Program-made: the position numbers and the translations under genes
Part shown: positions 22,309 to 34,005 of the stretch, one piece after another
How positions within the stretch are numbered: the stretch's first letter is position 1
How the letters are laid out: every line of letters starts with the position of its first letter
The notes under the pieces: model-generated
Databases searched by the model: none
Told to the model about the DNA's origin: nothing
Seen by the model: only the letters and a program-made list of their open reading frames with translations
Assembly: GCA_903813345.2 (NCBI GenBank)
Contig: CAIIXF020000007.1
Span: 4,717,730-4,781,729, forward strand
Length of the DNA: 64,000 bases
Reading direction: 5' to 3'
From: Owenia fusiformis
Lineage: Eukaryota > Annelida > Polychaeta > Sabellida > Oweniidae

Positions 22309-24538
22309 CAGTAAAACCTGTATATCTGAACACCTGGCTAATCCGAACACCTTCCAATTTGAACACTTTTTTCCGGTCCCATTTTTTCCTCCCATTGACT
22401 CCCATCTTAAATGAACCTTGAAATCTGAACACCTCCTAATCTGAACAGTGAACAACCAGATATGAAAAAGTGACCTGTCTAATCTGAACATTTTTATCAG
22501 AAATCGAATGTCTGGACATTTCAATAATAGCCACATATTGAGTCAATGTTATAGTTGTTATTTATCTTTACATAGTAGCCCGGACAGAATTGTTCAATGG
22601 TCACTTTTTCTTGAATAACTTTTTTAATTTTCAGTATTATCGAACTCTGATTACATATTTGAAAACTAAAGTGAAATTCTGACATACAAAAAAAATATTT
22701 AAGGATCATCTCTTAATTCGTGGATATTATAGGCATTCATAGTATGAGTGACGCAAATACATAATTCACCATTTTGTCTCATATTTGTTCAAAAATGGCG
22801 ACATGTTTTGTGGATTTTGTAAGTTCATTTGAAAATTAACATTTACGAAATGTCATAGGTCTACGAAGTCATATAGACTGCTGCTTTGGTATGAGGTAAA
22901 CCTTGTAAATTGACTTGTATGTACGTATACCCCTACATGTACTTAAAAAGGTTTGTACATTGTATGTACATGTACAGTATATTGGTTGGGGTTGCAGGAT
23001 TTTTGTTTTTTGGCCATTCCATTGTTACCCGTAGTGGATTAGCAACCATAATTCGTTTAACCCGTGTTACTATACGGTCATACTGCCACAGTTTTTAATG
23101 TTTTTCCCAGTCACACTCCTCTTAACCTATCCTTGGCATGCATGTGAATTGTTCTTCAGCTTTTCAATGGCCTCTGAGATGACTGTTTGGAGCTCTTGAA
23201 AAGACTGAGAACCTACTCTCATCACACCCCGCACATGTGGGTGCCACCTTTTCACATCCTCTTGAACACAACCCGGAACATTTCAATAGATTTGAGTTCA
23301 TATACCCTTGGAGGGAGCTGACCTCTTGTATTTGATGATCAGTTGGTGCATTACATCAGGATTGTAAAGGTGGCAGCATGACCGTATAGGCCTATGACAA
23401 TCTTTAAATATTTAAACTCAACTGAACATTCCAATTCACGAAATATATATGCTGCAATTTTGAACAAATATGAGGCAAAATGGTGAATTATGTATCTGCG
23501 TCACTCATACTAGGAATGCCTATAATATCCACAAATTAAGAGATGTTCCTTAAATATTTTTTTGTATGTCAGAATTTCACTCTAGTTTTCAAATATGTAA
23601 TCAGATTTTGATAATACTGAAATTTAAAAAAGTTATTAAAGAAAAAGTGACCATTGAACAATTCTGTCCGGGCTACTATACATGTACAATGTAATCAAAG
23701 AACCAATACTGTCCTAATTAACTTATTTAGTCTCAGTGACATCCCTTATTTGTGGAAAACAACAGGATGATTTGAAAAGGTGTGAATACAGGAGTTAATT
23801 GGTTTATCCTATTAGAAAAGAACTGAATGTTTTATGTTTGGATTAAGTGAAAGGTGTGAATCAAGAAGATAATTGATTTATCATTATTGGAAATTAACTG
23901 GATGTTTTTGATTTGGATTATGAACAGGTCTTGGATGTTTTATATCCCATGGGTCTGTTATGATAGATAAGATTCGATCATTAAATTTTTTATAATCACA
24001 AAGACAACACAGACACAATTGCAGACAAGATTTCACGAGAAAGAGAAAAAATTCAGCTTCGTATTATCCTATCACTAAAATGCCTCCTAAAAAGGGAGGA
24101 TTATACATCATCTCGAATGAGCACTCATGAAAAATTCTTTTACTTGAAAAGGATATCTACTCAAATATTCAAACAACAATGAAGGACTTTTTCAAGCAAA
24201 AGTAAAGCAGTGCTATATAACCATAATATGGGATAAGTCATTTGAGAAGCATAAGATTTCGTAGGAGACTATCATATACTTATACTGTCAGTGTATTACA
24301 AGTTATTTTTACTAAAATAATGAACTTGTTCAAAATGTAAATAAAAATAGCATATAGGCTATAGGCCTATTGTAGAATAAACAGCATGTATTGTTTTCTT
24401 ACTTAGTATTAAGTGTTCAATATAGTGGACTGAACAATAAAATGCCCCCGACCAACAAAATCCTCGAAATTTGAACACCTGCCAATTTGAACGCTTTTGG
24501 CTGGTCCCATGGGTGTTCGGATTAGACAGGTTTTACTG
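22309..24538. mobile_element. Pogo/Tigger-like element, CAGTAAAACC ends, no intact transposase
   Basis: Left end CAGTAAAACCTGTATATCTG; right end, reversed, CAGTAAAACCTGTCTAATCC. TA flanks both ends (22307-22308, 24539-24540). Subterminal sequence repeats CTAATCCGAACACC and CCAATTTGAACAC. Such ends and TA duplications are typical of pogo-type Tc1/mariner elements. No DDE frame survives, and another element sits inside at 22575-23676. Confidence 0.75.
22575..23676. mobile_element. Foldback element nested in the pogo-like element
   Basis: Ends read GTAGCCCGGACAGAATTGTT on the left and its near-exact inverse on the right, flanked by TA. Arms are about 225 bp (22575-22800 versus 23450-23676) and share TTCACCATTTTGTCTCATAT-like text and GTGACGCAAATACATAATTC. 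The interior has no gene. Confidence 0.78.
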
Positions 24539-24540
24539 TA

Positions 24541-25495
24541 TATCAAATAACAAAAGACTTGTTATACAAGAATAATCCTTTATATTTTGATAACTGGCAT
24601 CAGAGAGGTGTATATAAAATAAATGCTGTATGTAATTATGTAAACAATGAACTATTAAGCTACTGGGCAAAAATTGGGTTTTAATGTCAAAAATGATATG
24701 GATAGTATATATTGCATTGTGCTCCAATGTAGTACCCTTTGTAAATCGTGTAAGTCCATATATAAACTGGGATGCTTTTAATATAACGTCTCGGTCACAT
24801 TTGCTCTAAGTCGATTGCACGGTGACCGTAGTTCCCTAAAATCGGTAAATACGGCAACCGTAGGAAAACTGCGGTCGGCTTGCGGTCTCCGTACGGCGTA
24901 TCCATTTCTGCGTTCACCGTAGAAATTAAGATAACATTGATGATTCCTTATTAAATTTCATTTTAAAGCTTCATCAAGGGCGATGACCATTGCCCACTTT
25001 ACTCACATATGCTATATAATCACAATGTATCCAAGGTAATGAGTTAAATACCCCCGGTGATCTGACAAAATGAACGGAGAGCATCCTAAACTGAATCACG
25101 TGATCTAATTATGCGCAATGACTTATACATGATTTCTGTCGCAACACAGCCAATCAGATTGCGAGTTCTTAATCCGGGAAATGTTAACTGCTTATCGCAG
25201 GGGGTAAAAAGAATATATTCTGGATTTTGAAGCCCTGTGATCGGAGGATGACGGAGAGTGGCAGCCGATTTCTACTAGAAAATTCAACAAGTCAGGAAGA
25301 TTTAATTTTTTCAAGAGGAAGTTAACTATTGAATTGCTGAATGAATAGGCGCTTGGTATGGTAAAATCTCTTGGAATTAATCTCCTGGTAATACTTATAA
25401 CTCGATTCGTGTTCAATTAACAAAAGAAGTCGTGGATAGTTCTGCAATTATATTGCAATAACTTTATTTATTTAGATTTCGTGACATGGAAACGA
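24541..25495. other. Intergenic region between P450 and CUB-fibrinogen gene 3' ends
   Basis: No gene is recognised. 25060-25360 belongs to a dispersed repeat family also seen near 14500, 15750 and 48900 (shared AATCACGTGATCTAATTATG and TTATCGCAGGGG). 24830-24920 is relatively GC-rich with repeated CGGT/ACCG steps. Confidence 0.5.
25463..25468 (-). terminator. Polyadenylation signal AATAAA
   Basis: The minus strand reads AATAAA about 30 nt after the stop codon of the CUB-fibrinogen gene. Confidence 0.55.
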
Positions 25496-25498
25496 ATT

Positions 25499-26151
25499 TC
25501 AAATCGGACAAATTGACATGTCTACCTTTCTAAATGAGTAAAGGTGGGGATTTCTGCCGATATACTCTAAATACCATTGAGCCCACGATATACATGTTCC
25601 CGATTGGGGGCAGACGTGACTATCTGGATAAGATCCAAATAGATTTGCGCTAGGGCATGCTTGGTACCACCAAGCACCTTTGTTAGCAACAGCACAGTTC
25701 ACGGAGTCAACAGTTGCATCGTTATCCCGATCATAAGTCGAAAATTGTGCCCCATTATGTCCATGAAGAGAGTCACCAGCTGTTCCGCTGTAACCTCCAA
25801 CAGTCAGACTATAGTTGGTATTGCTCCCTCCAACGTCGAAGTTAGAATACTCAGCATATCCCGTCTTACTTTTCGGTGGCCACATCGTGAGGTCAACTCT
25901 CAGTTTATATTTTCTCTGCTTTAACAACGCCACCAAATTTTCTAAGCCGATGAAATGTTCTCCTGCTTTATTTCCAAAACCATTTTGATAGTCCACCCAT
26001 TTACGATAGAATTCAACACTCCCGTCAAACCGTCTGGCCAAGTAAACACATCCCTTGCTGCAGTAAACGGAGAAGGAACCATGTCCCGTTGGTTGGATTA
26101 TTTTGACCCCTGTAAAAGTTTGCTCCCCACTGCAATCAGTTGGATAGGACG
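25499..26151 (-). CDS. CUB-fibrinogen gene exon 4 (fibrinogen domain)
   Basis: Follows TTGTTTCAG; holds the complete fibrinogen-C domain from YPTDCSGEQ to the C-terminal VDMSICPI and a TGA stop. Confidence 0.93.
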
Positions 26152-29100
26152 CTGAAACAATATGGAATACATTGGGACTAATGATTTACCTAAATATAGG
26201 CTAGTCTAGCTTCAAGCCTTTGTGCCCCCCCCCCCACCGACTACACACCTCCCTTATGAGAAGTTTTCATCCCTGCGTAGTTAAGTTGTGGGAGGGGGTC
26301 ACGGTGGCTTGTAGCTACAGTTGGGGACATAAATAAATGACAGGTGGATTTGCTGAAGTGAGGATTTCCCATGTTAAAAATAAGAGAATTTACAAGAGGC
26401 CATAAATCAGTGGATGAGATTATACAAAATGTTAAATATACAAATTTTAAGGGATATGTATTTAGACAATATTGGAAATTATGGGCTTTCAGACCACCAT
26501 AATTAGGAAATGGTGATCGAAAATCGACCTGTCATTTATTTTTGTCCCCAACTGTAGACTAAATATAAGCCAAATAGTATGCAGGACACTGAGGACAGCC
26601 ACTTGAGAACATTGTTATCATGCTATATGTCTGCCCATCCTTTCTTAATTTTTTGGCTAATTTCTAAGCTAAGGGAATTCGTGTTTGGGGTCAAACGAAC
26701 ACACAATTATTTATCACTGTATCTCCCCAGGTGTATCTCCAAGCCCAATCGTTCGAAAATACGCCATGTTTCTAATAAACCCGAATCCTTTTCACTATGA
26801 CCATGTACTTACCCTTAGTAATATATGATGCATGAAATCCTTTCTTACTCACAGATCTATCAGAATGGAAAACCACACGCATTCGATTACTTGATGAAAT
26901 CAGTAGAGGTGGTAATGTAGTTCCACAGTACCTTTAACAAAATGAACAAAAGTATAATTTGTGCATATGGATCTATTTTAGCTTGTTTTCGCGAATGCAA
27001 CAAACGGCTTCCGGCCACCGGATTAACCTAGTATCTTATGACCAACCCATATACATATGGATGGAATAGTAGCAGGAACTACTGTATTCATATTTAAAGT
27101 GCCCGATAAACTATAAAATGCGCATGCGTCCAGGTGTTGATAAACTATAAATAGCGAAAATCCAGGGTTTGTCACCACAAGGTAAGCCAGGACGTGTTGA
27201 GAGAACAGCTAGTGTTGATATTGAATTTATATGTAGCCAGATAAGTTTCCTTATTGAAATTACATATGGTTATTAGCAATACTTTGTAGGTGCTAAATAA
27301 TAAAATATTTAGAGTATATATGAGAGAAATTGGTCATTTCGAACCTGTTGAAAAGTTTGTGGCTCTCGGCTACACCGGGGAATTTACTTCCATGAGTACA
27401 CACATAAATGTGGGGTTCCCCAAGAGGTACGCGACAAGGTGACCTGACATCAAATGTGCGACTAAATGCTACTATCGAGAAGATAAAATAACGAATACGA
27501 CAATAAGTTATTGCATGTGACAATTCCGAGCGTTCATCTCACTGAAGTATTTTGAAGTGAAAATAGGATTTTTGTTTTGATACATGGATTCAGATGAACG
27601 TAACTTTATTCTGACAACTAATCAAAACTAAACAAAATTGATTGTACGTAACAGACAATTTATTGTTTTACAATGTTTTGATTGGCTAAACGAATGAAAC
27701 CAACAAATTATGACATGTAAAATGACAACTTTGAAATGTAAAATTTAAAAGTGACAAACACAACCTCCCTATCCACTCTTTGGGAGCCCTAGTAAATTAG
27801 TAATATGGACATGCAGCAGTGGTAGTGTACAGCTTATTATCACACTACGCTTTGTATTCTAAAGCCTGTTGTTTGTAATAACACTGTTCACTTAACGTAT
27901 GTTTTGTGTGTGGGCAGTCAACGATAATCATTGTTTTATCCCGGTTATATAACCTCGGCAATTATAACAAAACCGTACTAAACGAAAAAACGCAAATAAG
28001 AGAAAGCTTTCACACACATATAAAAAATGAACTAGTCTAATCCGCCAGTATAAACTCTGTGCTATACGTAGCCGGGTCAGGCGCACACTTTAAATGAGTT
28101 ACCCATAAAATAGTAGTTCAATCCGGTAGCCGACAACCGAAAGTTTCATTCGCGAATACAAGCTTAGACTTCATATTGCAAATTGTTTTGTAGATTAGGT
28201 TTTTTACTAACCTTTTAGGCCTTCTAATATCGTTAACTTATTAAAAACTCAAAATTGAACCTATTTGACCTTTAATTAAAAGGACATAGAAGTTAAAAAG
28301 GTCAATCGGAAATCAGATCTCAATTATGACTTCGGATTCAGGATCCTGGGAAAATGTCATTTTAACTTTTTGAAAATGTGCTGGCCTACTTATGGTGGAG
28401 GATGGTGGATATTCTGAAAGCGATCGTAACAATTGCTCTATAACAATAATTTTTATATATGTTAGATATGATTGTTTTCTAGATTACATAGGAGATATTG
28501 TACTTACAAGCGGCGTGTTGATACTATGTCAAAATGAAATAAGAGCTTTACCTTCCAATCAATCGTTGGTCATCATACACCTCTACGTAGTCATATTCAC
28601 ATTTCGAGTGGTATTCCACGTCAAAGATACTGAATGTTAAATGCACCGATAATCCACTTGCTGCATTGATGGTCCATTCACAGTTTGCTTCGTGTTCATA
28701 AGTATGGCCGGGGTTTCCTGCGCACGGAGAGGTGATTGCTCCACTCGCTACGGACAAGGTTGCTCCACATTGTACTGTAACAAATATTCAAACATGCAAG
28801 CAAAGAAAAGACAGATAAGACTAAATACGCTTTCTTAGGAAGAATCTAAGAAACATGTATTCAATATTCGGTTTTGTCCGAGGCAGTGAAAATGTAAATC
28901 TATCAAACTTAAAAAATAAGCAATCAAAGAAGTACCTAGAATTCACAAATGTTACCTTCGCTTGTATTCGCGAATGCAACTTTCGGCTACCGGATTAACC
29001 TACTATTTTATGACCAACTCATTTAAATATAAACAGAATGGTGGCAGGTACTATTCATATTTAAATGAATTGCCCATAAAATAGCAAGTAAATCGGGTAG

Positions 29101-29795
29101 CCGACATGCGTTCGTTGCAAGCGAATACAAGCTCAGTCATTTGAAACCCAATTGTAAAACTCTTAACATACTAAATAATGAAGCACAAGTGGATAACATT
29201 TATCAAGCAAAACACAATTTCAAAATTAGTTAATTTTTTTCCTTTGCAGAAACCAATTGATTTTTATCATTCTCTGAACATTTAGTAGTTGTTTTTATGT
29301 TAAAATATGTTGCTTATGTGTTGTTTATGTTGCTTGAGAAAGATTTAAAGAATAAATCGAAATATTGCAAAACTAAATAACTTCTCGCAGATGATTTTGA
29401 AAAAAATTGAAGTCAATCTAAACAGTATTTGTTAAAGTACTTGGAAGTTGTAAGAATTTGTTACAGACTCCGTCCGCAAATCATAAACCTTTTCTGACCT
29501 TAAAGGTCAAATCTTAAATCTAAAATCAGATTTGAACTTCTGAAAATTTGTAGATTGTATTGAAAAAAATTTAAGTTAGTCTAAACAGTATTTGTTAAGT
29601 TATTGGAAGTTAAGCATTTGTTACAGACGCCAACCACCAACCGCTAATCACCAACCGCCGTCACAAAAAACGGAGACCATAACAATATGTCAGCACTTTT
29701 TGATTTCAACTAGATTTTTACTTACCTGCAGCTTGAACATAAGTTAAAAGATTGGTGACTGCAAACGCATACAGGATGTAGACGCCTCTTGTCAT
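25499..29795 (-). CDS. Secreted CUB plus fibrinogen-C domain protein (four exons, complete)
   Basis: Joining, on the minus strand, 29795-29726, 28774-28552, 26931-26813 and 26151-25499 gives 1065 nt, 354 residues plus stop, with GT/AG junctions and consistent phases. Residues 1-23 are a signal peptide (MTRGVYILYAFAVTNLLTYV...). Residues 26-137 are a CUB domain (CGATLSVASGAITSPC, NCEWTI, CEYDYVEVYDD, IGRYCG, GFHASY). Residues 143-354 are a fibrinogen C-terminal domain (DCSGEQTFTG, ARRFDGSVEFYRKW, NGFGNKAGEHFIGLENL, DRDND calcium-site segment at 278-282, WWYQACPSANLFGSY). Such proteins are extracellular; fibrinogen domains often bind acetylated sugars and act in innate recognition. The role here is inferred. 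Pairing a CUB domain with this domain is unusual. Confidence 0.93.
26813..26931 (-). CDS. CUB-fibrinogen gene exon 3 (CUB, second part)
   Basis: Encodes RYCGTTLPPLLISSSNRMRV, then VFHSDRS and SVSKKGFHASYITK. The donor GTAAGT after 26813 is chosen. An earlier GTGAGT at 26852 would cut the CUB domain short and break phase with exon 4. Confidence 0.87.
26981..28164. mobile_element. MITE with GCTTGTATTCGCGAATGCAA ends, long copy (intron)
   Basis: The left end is GCTTGTTTTCGCGAATGCAA and the right end is the inverse of GCTTGTATTCGCGAATGAAA. Shared subterminal text is GCCGGAAG/GGCTACCGGATTAACCTA. TTA flanks both sides (26978-26980, 28165-28167), as in PIF/Harbinger-type insertions. It lies in the intron between the two CUB exons. 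Confidence 0.7.
28552..28774 (-). CDS. CUB-fibrinogen gene exon 2 (CUB, first part)
   Basis: Follows TTGTTACAG; completes a valine codon then QCGATLS, and ends DDQRLIG plus two bases before GTAAAG. Confidence 0.9.
28960..29132. mobile_element. MITE with GCTTGTATTCGCGAATGCAA ends, short copy (intron)
   Basis: A 173-bp foldback version of the same family: GCTTGTATTCGCGAATGCAA on the left, inverse of GCTTGTATTCGCTTGCAACG on the right. It is in intron 1 of the CUB-fibrinogen gene. A target duplication is not clear. Confidence 0.7.
29726..29795 (-). CDS. CUB-fibrinogen gene exon 1 (signal peptide)
   Basis: Starts ATG ACA AGA; encodes 23 hydrophobic residues ending VQAA and stops one base into the next codon before GTAAGT. 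Confidence 0.88.
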
Positions 29796-29873
29796 GGTTA
29801 GTCTTCAGCAAGTTAGTGACTGTGAGTCCAGTTATCCTTCCTGCTGGATGGCACTGTCAGTGTTCAGACTCGA

Positions 29874-29883
29874 CTTTATAAAG
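29874..29883 (-). promoter_or_regulatory. Probable TATA box of the CUB-fibrinogen gene
   Basis: CTTTATAAAG (palindromic) lies about 80 nt before the start codon. This would give a short 5' leader of about 50 nt. Confidence 0.5.
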
Positions 29884-31003
29884 GATTCACTGGTCAACTC
29901 TCAACCAATCAACGTCAGTGTCATGCCCCACGACGTCAACCAAGTCAACAAAATATTTTTATCACACACATCCGCAGTACCTGGTAATGCAAATATTATA
30001 TTCATCAACATACTTCAAACCTCAGGATGAATATGTGAACCTGAAATTCAGCGAATCAACACCCACATGGAAAGTTGATACATACACATGCTCATTTATA
30101 TAACCGGAGACATATATATCTATTTTATCAATAATGTAATATTATATGAATGTCTATAGTCAATGCTGACTTGCATCAATTTCAGTTTATACACCTTCAT
30201 TGGCCATCTCTGTTTAGTTCCTGACACTCAATCATGGGGCCTCTGTGCCATCTTCAAGGTTTCACAAAATTTGTAATTTTTGTTAATTCTTTAATATGCA
30301 GATCAAAATCCTGGAAACCCCTTGCAGAAAATTTAGTCGTTAAATGAAACTGTACAAAATGTTTTGCAGTGGATGGAGCTTAGCGCACAAGGACTTGTAG
30401 CTAGACGCTTCGTTATAAGAAAATGGATTGATAACTAATTCAAGGTAAAAGTTGAATTTTGGTTGTAATGATGCATTGGCATAGGGGTACCATGAATGAA
30501 TGAATTGAATATTAAACAGTAATCTAATATTGGGAAGATTTTTAGTTCCTGTCACAATAAAATATTGACACACAAAGAAGACTCTTAATGTTCCTATCTT
30601 GAAACAATAGGCATCCAAATTAATGGTAAATGTAACGTGGGTGTAAAAGGTAAAGATACGCAAAGAACATAGATCAGATTGACTTTAACTATTGTGAATA
30701 CATTAACCTGATAATATATTCGTTCAAAATATTTATTGGAATTTCAAAAATAAAGAATAAACTAGATAACAGCAATGCCAAAGCGTAGCAAATCCAATCG
30801 AATAGCCATGGCTACCATTTCTACAAAATCCCTCCAATATTTTTTCAGTTATAGCAAAACTTGTCAATTAACACACACAAAAATAACCATGATTTTTCAA
30901 AATGGCTACTTACTAGCTAAATTGTCATAAGGAAGTGTAATATGCTTCTAAGTGGGCACATTTAAAATTTCAACCAAATCGCTCCACTACATTTTGAGTC
31001 AAT
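29884..31003. other. Intergenic stretch without recognised genes
   Basis: AT-rich sequence upstream of the CUB-fibrinogen gene. A 107-codon minus frame at 30340-30663 shows no recognisable domain or splice context and is not called. Confidence 0.4.
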
Positions 31004-31006
31004 ATT

Positions 31007-31857
31007 ACACCCTATGCAGACAGAGCCTGTGGGAAATATTGGGTGCGGCGCAAATGAGCGGAGGGTGCGGAGCTAACGGTCATTTTTGAATTTAAAATTG
31101 GGATATTTCTGAAACTAAGCCGTTTTGAGACTTCAAATATACCAAGATATGTGTATTTGACACCAAATATCAATAAAATTGTGAAAATAGTAGTGCAATT
31201 CATTTTATAGCGACGCAGTATGCCTTAAACATTTCCCAGACCTATATATTTTGAGACTATCCTTTTAATACTGCGTCCCCAGCATTCATAAAAAATGGTG
31301 TTCAAGATACACTACCCATGCAAATTATTTTTGCATCTTGGAAGCCAGGCAGTATCTGTGTGATTTTATAAAAATTCGGAAATGTTCTTCAGATATGAGC
31401 CCCTCTAAATATTGGGTGCGGAGCTACGTTTATGGAGCTGCTCCGCACCCAATATTTAGAGGGGCTCATATCTGAAGAACATTTCCGAATTTTTATAAAA
31501 TCACACAGATACTGCCTGGCTTCCAAGATGCAAAAATAATTTGTATAGATAGTGCACCTTGAACACCATTTTTTATGAATGCTGGGGACTCAGTATTAAA
31601 AGGATAATTTCAAAATATATAGGTCTGGGAAAGGTTTAAGGCACACTGCGTCGCTATAGAATGAATTGCGCTACAATTTTTACAATTGTATTGATATTTG
31701 GTGTCAAATACACATATCTTGGTATATTTGAAGTCCCAAAACGGCTTAGTTTCAGAAATATCCCAAATTTAAATTCAAAAATAACCGTTAGCTCCGCACC
31801 CTCCGCTCATTTGCTCCGCACCCAATATTTCCCACAGGCTCTGTCTGCATAGGGTGT
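31007..31857. mobile_element. 851-bp hairpin element, copy 2
   Basis: Same length and, by direct reading, same sequence as 17647-18497, including small differences between its two arms. It is flanked by ATT on both sides (31004-31006, 31858-31860), different from the CAT at the first copy. This shows an independent insertion event with a 3-bp duplication. Confidence 0.9.
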
Positions 31858-31869
31858 ATTACAAAACGT

Positions 31870-32795
31870 AAATATGACGTGCACGGACCTGGGGACAATT
31901 CGGGAAATACGGGCTAATCTCAGCTTTAAGCGTTAATATCTGCCTTATTTAAAAAGCTAACTATGTATTTTATATATCATTTTGAAGTATTTTTTATTCG
32001 CATTTCACTGAAATTATTTTTCCTTGAAAAGTTTGATGGGATCTACCATATTTTTAAAGTTAAATGTACCCCGACATCGTCAAATACGCTGTAAGACATA
32101 ACATTTCACGCTTACACGGTTCGTTGGAATCGGGATAACGTTTGAAATATAATTAATACTGATCAGAATTTTACTAAAATTTCACATTTTATTCAATAGA
32201 ACATGTGCATTTATGACGTCACAATTGCATAACAGCTACAGTTCAAATTGTCTCATATGAACGCTTTTAAAATTTTCAAAATTGTGTAAGGTTTTGAAGG
32301 CGAAGGAGACAAGCAATAAGTTTACCTTTATTCAACCTTCTAATTTAGGTCTGATTTCAAAATAAATTAACTGCACAATATTGTCATGGCGAAATTTACA
32401 AAACAATAACCGATTTCTATATTTTTCAAATAATATCAAAATAAGAGCTGATTTTAGAGACTTGAAAAAAATGTAACGCATCGATGTTTCACCACAAATT
32501 CCATACATATCAATTTTTACTAACGCCCCGAGTGGATTTTTTGACCGTTTCTCAAAAATCAAAAACATTTTAGATATATTGTCTTCGAGATCTTGTTGCT
32601 CTGTGAATTTTACCAGGATTGTATAAGGATAAAGCATCTTATTTTTAGGTTGACTAAACTTGACAAAATGTAACGCTTGTCGTTTTTGACGTTGAAAGGC
32701 TGTTTGCGCCATATACTGCCCATTGTTTTGTTTTGGTATTTTGACGTCATAATGTTACGCTAATTGTCCCCAGTTTCGTGCGACGTGTAAAAATA
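31870..32795. mobile_element. Possible MITE with GGGGACAATT subterminal inverted repeat
   Basis: The left side has GACGTGCACGGACCTGGGGA and the right side, reversed, ACACGTCGCACGAAACTGGG; both continue into GACAATT. A 126-codon minus frame (32332-32712) lies inside with no recognised domain. It may be element-derived. Boundaries are uncertain. Confidence 0.45.
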
Positions 32796-33999
32796 AATAA
32801 CACATGTAAAATGGCAGCCATTTTTCAAAATTACCGCCAACAAGCCAAGGTGTCATAAGACAGAATGCGATGCTTATATGAGTATTCACATATCATATAT
32901 GAAATATAAACGATATAATGGTCTAACGGTATTTTAGTTATTGCCCGAACGAACGGGCAGAAGGACGGAGCGTTTTCTACATCCCTCCGTTCAATGAGAT
33001 AACAATGGGTTGAGTGATAAGATCTATGTGTGTGTTATAAAATATGGTTCAAAATATTTCAATAGAAGTCGCGACATCGATTACAAATTCTATGAAAAAC
33101 CACGAGTCATATATTAGGTTGATTATGTTTATTTATGTTTGTTATGTTTTATTGTTCAAACAATAGATTTCATAGAATCAACCACAGCAATTTCATTTAA
33201 TTCATTGTTGAAAAATAGAAATTCATCTACATCGTTTTCTCATTCCAAACAGGGTTTCGCATAAAATTAAGCGTCTGGAATAAACATAACAATTTATCAA
33301 TTGAATAAATATGACATTATTACTCCTTACATCGTGAATTTCCGAATTAATCATTCTAAAAAACAACATTTATTTTACCATGGAATTTAGCATTTCATAT
33401 GCTTTTTCAAATGCATCATACCAATTAATATTTACATCGATAACATTAACAAGATGCTACGCGACTTAATCAGGGATCCGACTTTGGCACTGGCGTAACT
33501 TTCAATATGATCGCGAGTCATTGTCTAAAAGTAAGCAATGTCTTGTTTATTTAAAAGTAGATTGAATTTTTATGATAAAGTTACGATCATATCAAAAACG
33601 GACCACATTTCGTATCAAAATTGATAAACATTTATCGAAGTTTTTTACTTAACGGATTTAATTAGGTTAATAAGCAGTTGTCCAGATTAAGCTGAAACAG
33701 TAGCAGAAATTTGATTTTACCTGTACATATATTTCAACTTTACCATACATTTGAGAAGATCTTCAACGAATTTCTGAATACCTATAGCTTTATTGAAACA
33801 CCAAGTATGAATTGTGAGAATGATGTGATAATAGAATGTGTTTATGAGGAGAAAGTTAGATCCAAACTGGGCATTCACAATGGACGCAGTCCAGTAAACG
33901 TCATATTTGCTTTTGCACGCCTAACCATCGCGTAAGCAGGCGTCACCGTACTGCGTCAAATATACAGTAGTACAGTTTTCTGTACGGTGACGAAAATTA
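32796..33999. other. Intergenic stretch without recognised genes
   Basis: No exon or complete element is seen. A short palindrome CGTCACCGTAC ... GTACGGTGACG spans 33942-33992, and the same GTACGGTGACG recurs at 35618. Confidence 0.4.
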
Positions 34000-34005
34000 A
34001 CTTAA

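Noticed and set aside
26852-26931. Earlier GTGAGT donor for CUB exon 3
   Set aside because: It would end the CUB domain early and put the fibrinogen exon out of phase; the later GTAAGT completes SVSKKGFHASY and fits the phase.
32332-32712. 126-codon minus frame as a gene
   Set aside because: No recognised domain, no splice or promoter context, and it lies inside a probable MITE; kept only as a note.
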